Below, in pieces: positions 47,320-49,388 of a stretch of 49,388 bases of DNA (the first letter of the stretch is position 1; each line of letters begins with the position of its first letter). Origin of the DNA: a virus; IMG/VR virus record IMGVR_UViG_3300014838_000030, positions 1 to 49,388 of that record, one strand, 5' to 3'. The position numbers and the translations under genes were made by a program. The notes under the pieces were generated by a model. The model saw only the letters and a program-made list of their open reading frames with translations. It ran no database searches and was not told the origin of the DNA.

Positions 47320-48453
47320 TTAGCTCCTACCGAAGATCCTCGCGGCATCGGTCTGGGTTTCAGGGATGAGCCTGGTTGCGGTTTTCGGAGTGAAGCTGAA
47401 TTGAGCGACGATACGCTCATCCACTCCGAGTTTCTTCGCCTGCGTTGGCGTAACAACTTCTGCGGGCTTCTGCAAGTTGATGCCACTGAGTGAACCGATG
47501 GCGATGACTTGGGGCGCTGGAATGTTCCATGTCGATCGACCCATTCCAGGTTCGGCTCGATAGTACGGCACATGCTTGCCGGCGGTGAGATTGGCAATGG
47601 TGACTTCCTTCAGCCCCTCGACGCGAGCTGTAAGGCGGTCAAGAGCCGCGCTCAATATCTTGAGTTCAAGCGCGGCCGCTGACGGCGTGAGTTCTACGAT
47701 TCCGCGCCGGGAACTGTACTCGGCAGCGGTGTATGCGGAGAGTTGAAGAGTATCGCAGGCATGGCGGCCGGGACAATCTCCGCAATGCTCATTCACGGTT
47801 GCGGTGGGAGTGTGGATGGTTGCAGCTTCTGCCATATTGGCCAGATGGTTGAAGCGAGGACGGCATTCTGAGAGTTTGAATTCATGGGTCCGGACAGATG
47901 AGCCGCGATAGAAGCATCGAGGTTGGATGACTGTGAAAGCTACTGTCATCACAGGTTCAAGTTGACCATAGGTCCATCCGTATTTCTGACAGATCACGTC
48001 AACAATTCCTGAGAGGTAACAGAGACCTTGCTTGTTCCAAAATTCATCCACAAACCTGTGACCGAATTTGTAGTCAAAGATTTCTAGACGGCAATGTTGG
48101 AAGTCGAAGTACCAAAGATCGGGAGTCCCCCACATATCGGCATGAATTGAAGCAATGAGGATGGTCATCTCGATCACTAAGTCTTTTTGAACAGTCCTCC
48201 GAGTAATGAGGGTGTCCGCGACCAACTCCGCTCCTTCAAGCATCTCCTCAGTCACCAGCAGACCGTTAGGAGCTTGAGCGTGTAGAGCCACATCATGGCC
48301 CATGACAAGCTCCCAGGCTACCCAATGAGCCGCCGTACCCTCATCCGCCTCAGATGACCCATGCTCTTGCGGAAAGCGGGCCCTCATCGTAGGCGAGAGT
48401 GAGCATACGCTCCATGTCGCTGCCGAAGATGGAGCTAGGAATGTGTGGCTCAT
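47320..48453 (-). CDS. DUF2800 Cas4/RecB-like nuclease
   Basis: 377 aa. Opens with FLAPSSAATWSVCSLSPTMR then SSEADEGTAAHWVAWE, the hallmark of DUF2800. Nuclease motif GTPDLWYFDFQHCRLEIFDY KFGH (D ... E-x-x-D-Y-K, PD-(D/E)XK). C-terminal cysteines (EHCGDCPGRHAC, about 222-233) with the N-terminal Cys could hold an iron-sulphur cluster as in Cas4/AddB. Probably the 5'-3' exonuclease of the phage recombination system. GGAGGGG precedes the ATG. Confidence 0.82.
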   Translation of the reverse strand: MSHTFLAPSSAATWSVCSLSPTMRARFPQEHGSSEADEGTAAHWVAWELVMGHDVALHAQAPNGLLVTEEMLEGAELVADTLITRRTVQKDLVIEMTILIASIHADMWGTPDLWYFDFQHCRLEIFDYKFGHRFVDEFWNKQGLCYLSGIVDVICQKYGWTYGQLEPVMTVAFTVIQPRCFYRGSSVRTHEFKLSECRPRFNHLANMAEAATIHTPTATVNEHCGDCPGRHACDTLQLSAYTAAEYSSRRGIVELTPSAAALELKILSAALDRLTARVEGLKEVTIANLTAGKHVPYYRAEPGMGRSTWNIPAPQVIAIGSLSGINLQKPAEVVTPTQAKKLGVDERIVAQFSFTPKTATRLIPETQTDAARIFGRS

Positions 48454-48534
48454 CGCTCACCCCTCCACGATCTAAGAATTAAAACCCAATAAAGCATGAA
48501 AAATCCTCCGAAATTTACTCGTACTTCGACGGGG

Positions 48535-48708
48535 CTACGATACGACTTTGGGAGCATCCGATCCGGTATCTTGAACACTTAGAGCTCTCCTTATGGCCTT
48601 ATCGATCACTTTCCGTTGCTGGTTGAGACTGAGGAACCGAAAGCTGCGAACGCTGGTAGCCTTCCGGATTTCCTCAATCACGATCTCTTCCATCTGTTCT
48701 TCGGTCAT
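48535..48708 (-). CDS. Small helical protein (57 aa)
   Basis: ATG 48708 lies 4 nt after the stop of the repeat-bearing gene, and the frame ends at TAG 48537-48535. It encodes MTEEQMEEIVIEEIRKATSV, then RSFRFLSLNQQRKVIDKAIR and a short polar tail. The spacing and charged helix-rich composition support a true gene. Function unknown; possibly a recombination accessory. Confidence 0.55.
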   Translation of the reverse strand: MTEEQMEEIVIEEIRKATSVRSFRFLSLNQQRKVIDKAIRRALSVQDTGSDAPKVVS

Positions 48709-48712
48709 GGCG

Positions 48713-49388
48713 CTAGACCGCAGCGCCGGCCAGAATACCGTCGATCATCGGAGCCACGGTGGGAACTAGGTCCAGTCGCGTACCGAGTAAGACAAAGTTC
48801 GGCAGGCCGACAGCTTCGCAGACCTTCTGCAACTGAGGCTGAGTGATGCGAGCGCCAGCAAGTGCGCTACTCACCTTGTTCATCAGGTCGAGGTACGGCT
48901 GAATGGCGGGAGATGCGGTTGCTGGAGGAAGAGGGATGCTACCCGCCGAAGATGATGCGACCGCAATAGGTGCAGATGCCACGAATGGAGTTGAAGCCGG
49001 AGCACCACTCGCAGTCGTAGTGCCCAAAGGGGAAGGGATTGCCATCACCTGACGCAGTTCGCGCTCAATCTGATTGGAGTAGCCATCCGCGAGGCCGCGG
49101 CGAGCTCGCCAGGTTCCGTCTGCATTGAAGCTCTTGGCGGCGGAATGGATGCGCGAATCCCAGGGCAGACCGGTCTTATCAACGATGATGTCAGTCGTGG
49201 TGATGGAGTTTGGTGCTGGAGCAGGGGGGTTTGGGATCATTAGTACGGGGCCGGCGGTGCTGATGGGCGCTGGCGGATCGACCTTGAAGACTTCAGACGG
49301 TAACGGTTCACTGACGGCAATTTGCGTAGGATGCGGTTCACTGACGGCAATTTGCGTAGGATGCGGTTCACTGACGGCAATTTGCGTA
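48713..49388 (-). CDS. Repeat-bearing phage protein, C-terminal part
   Basis: Continuation of the gene that begins at 199. After the decapeptide repeats it carries a conserved segment, DKTGLPWDSRIHSAAKSF followed by NADGTWRARRG. I recognise this (LPWD-x-RIH ... DGTW-x-x-RRG) from uncharacterised proteins of phage recombination/replication modules. A long Ala/Pro/Ser linker follows, then a helical C-terminus (about the last 65 residues). Stop TAG is at 48715-48713, and the next leftward gene starts 4 nt further on. An internal ATG at 49240 (MIPNPP) could give a shorter 175-aa product, but no ribosome binding site is seen there. Likely works with the neighbouring DUF2800 nuclease and ssDNA-binding protein; precise role unknown. 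Confidence 0.75.
   Translation of the reverse strand, partial: TQIAVSEPHPTQIAVSEPHPTQIAVSEPLPSEVFKVDPPAPISTAGPVLMIPNPPAPAPNSITTTDIIVDKTGLPWDSRIHSAAKSFNADGTWRARRGLADGYSNQIERELRQVMAIPSPLGTTTASGAPASTPFVASAPIAVASSSAGSIPLPPATASPAIQPYLDLMNKVSSALAGARITQPQLQKVCEAVGLPNFVLLGTRLDLVPTVAPMIDGILAGAAV
49312..49388. repeat. 30-bp tandem repeat, right copy (2 units plus 17 nt)
   Basis: Units at 49312-49341 and 49342-49371, then 17 nt of a third. Bases 49313-49388 (76 nt) are identical to bases 2-77, as expected when a circular or circularly permuted genome is assembled linearly and cut in a repeat. The true number of units cannot be read from this contig. Confidence 0.95.

Noticed and set aside
47025-47597. 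N-terminal extension (190 aa) of the DUF6948-like protein
   Set aside because: The extra part is antisense-like noise overlapping DUF2800 codons; family similarity starts at ATG 47312, which has its own ribosome binding site.
45755-49240. Similar MIPNPP starts of polymerase and repeat-bearing protein as evidence of duplication
   Set aside because: Only about 20 nt are alike and the downstream proteins are unrelated; probably coincidence or a shared initiation-region scar, too short to claim.

Overview
The window is an essentially complete genome of a double-stranded DNA tailed phage with a contractile tail (myophage). The last 76 bases equal bases 2-77, and one reading frame runs through both ends via 30-bp tandem repeats, so the contig is circular or circularly permuted and was cut inside a repeat. 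I see no integrase, CI-type repressor, rRNA or tRNA, so it looks strictly lytic. The module set (DUF1073-type portal, DUF2213 protease/scaffold, DUF2184-type capsid, DUF4054 connector, DUF3383 sheath, gp44/gp138/gp25/J/DUF2612 baseplate, and a divergent DUF2815/DUF2800/DNA polymerase block) recalls the roughly 46-50 kb Bcep781-like myophages of Burkholderia and Xanthomonas, but the proteins look distant. The host is probably Gram-negative; the secretory-style leaders and Cys/Ser/Thr-rich fibre sequences remind me of Acidobacteriota proteins (weak inference).

Layout. (1) At 200-272 divergent promoters separate a leftward operon, which crosses the contig ends and runs down to 41.6 kb, from a rightward operon. 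(2) Plus strand 273-8313: small membrane peptide, SNF2-like helicase, beta-class DNA methyltransferase, second helicase, VRR-NUC nuclease, TetR-like HTH protein and primase-helicase. (3) Minus strand 8310-9641: three small proteins (one made of heptad repeats) and a coiled-coil/zinc-finger protein. (4) 9642-10073: AT-rich noncoding block with five ATACCCCG iterons and a perfect 21-bp inverted repeat, a candidate packaging or replication site. (5) Plus strand 10074-41590: terminase, portal, head, neck, sheath, tube, chaperone with likely -1 frameshift, tape measure, baseplate, fibres and lysis genes. A leftward five-gene cassette with an Imm-like superinfection immunity protein (15436-16548) and a sigma-like gene (34257-34736) are embedded in it. 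(6) Minus strand 41593-49388 and on to 199: repeat-bearing protein, DUF2800 nuclease, DUF6948 protein, glycine-rich micro-ORF, DUF2815 ssDNA-binding protein, family-B-like DNA polymerase, small accessory genes and a ParB-like protein.

Most notable signals: a roughly 60-residue HGLG module repeated five times across three unrelated virion genes; a shared TTGACA-plus-palindrome operator in front of three separate small-gene groups; a three-segment RNA switch with leader peptide before the polymerase; a giant fibre with two apparent SGNH esterase domains, each split by a beta-sandwich insert; and a sigma-like gene among tail genes. All functions are inferred by eye from motifs; no searches were run.
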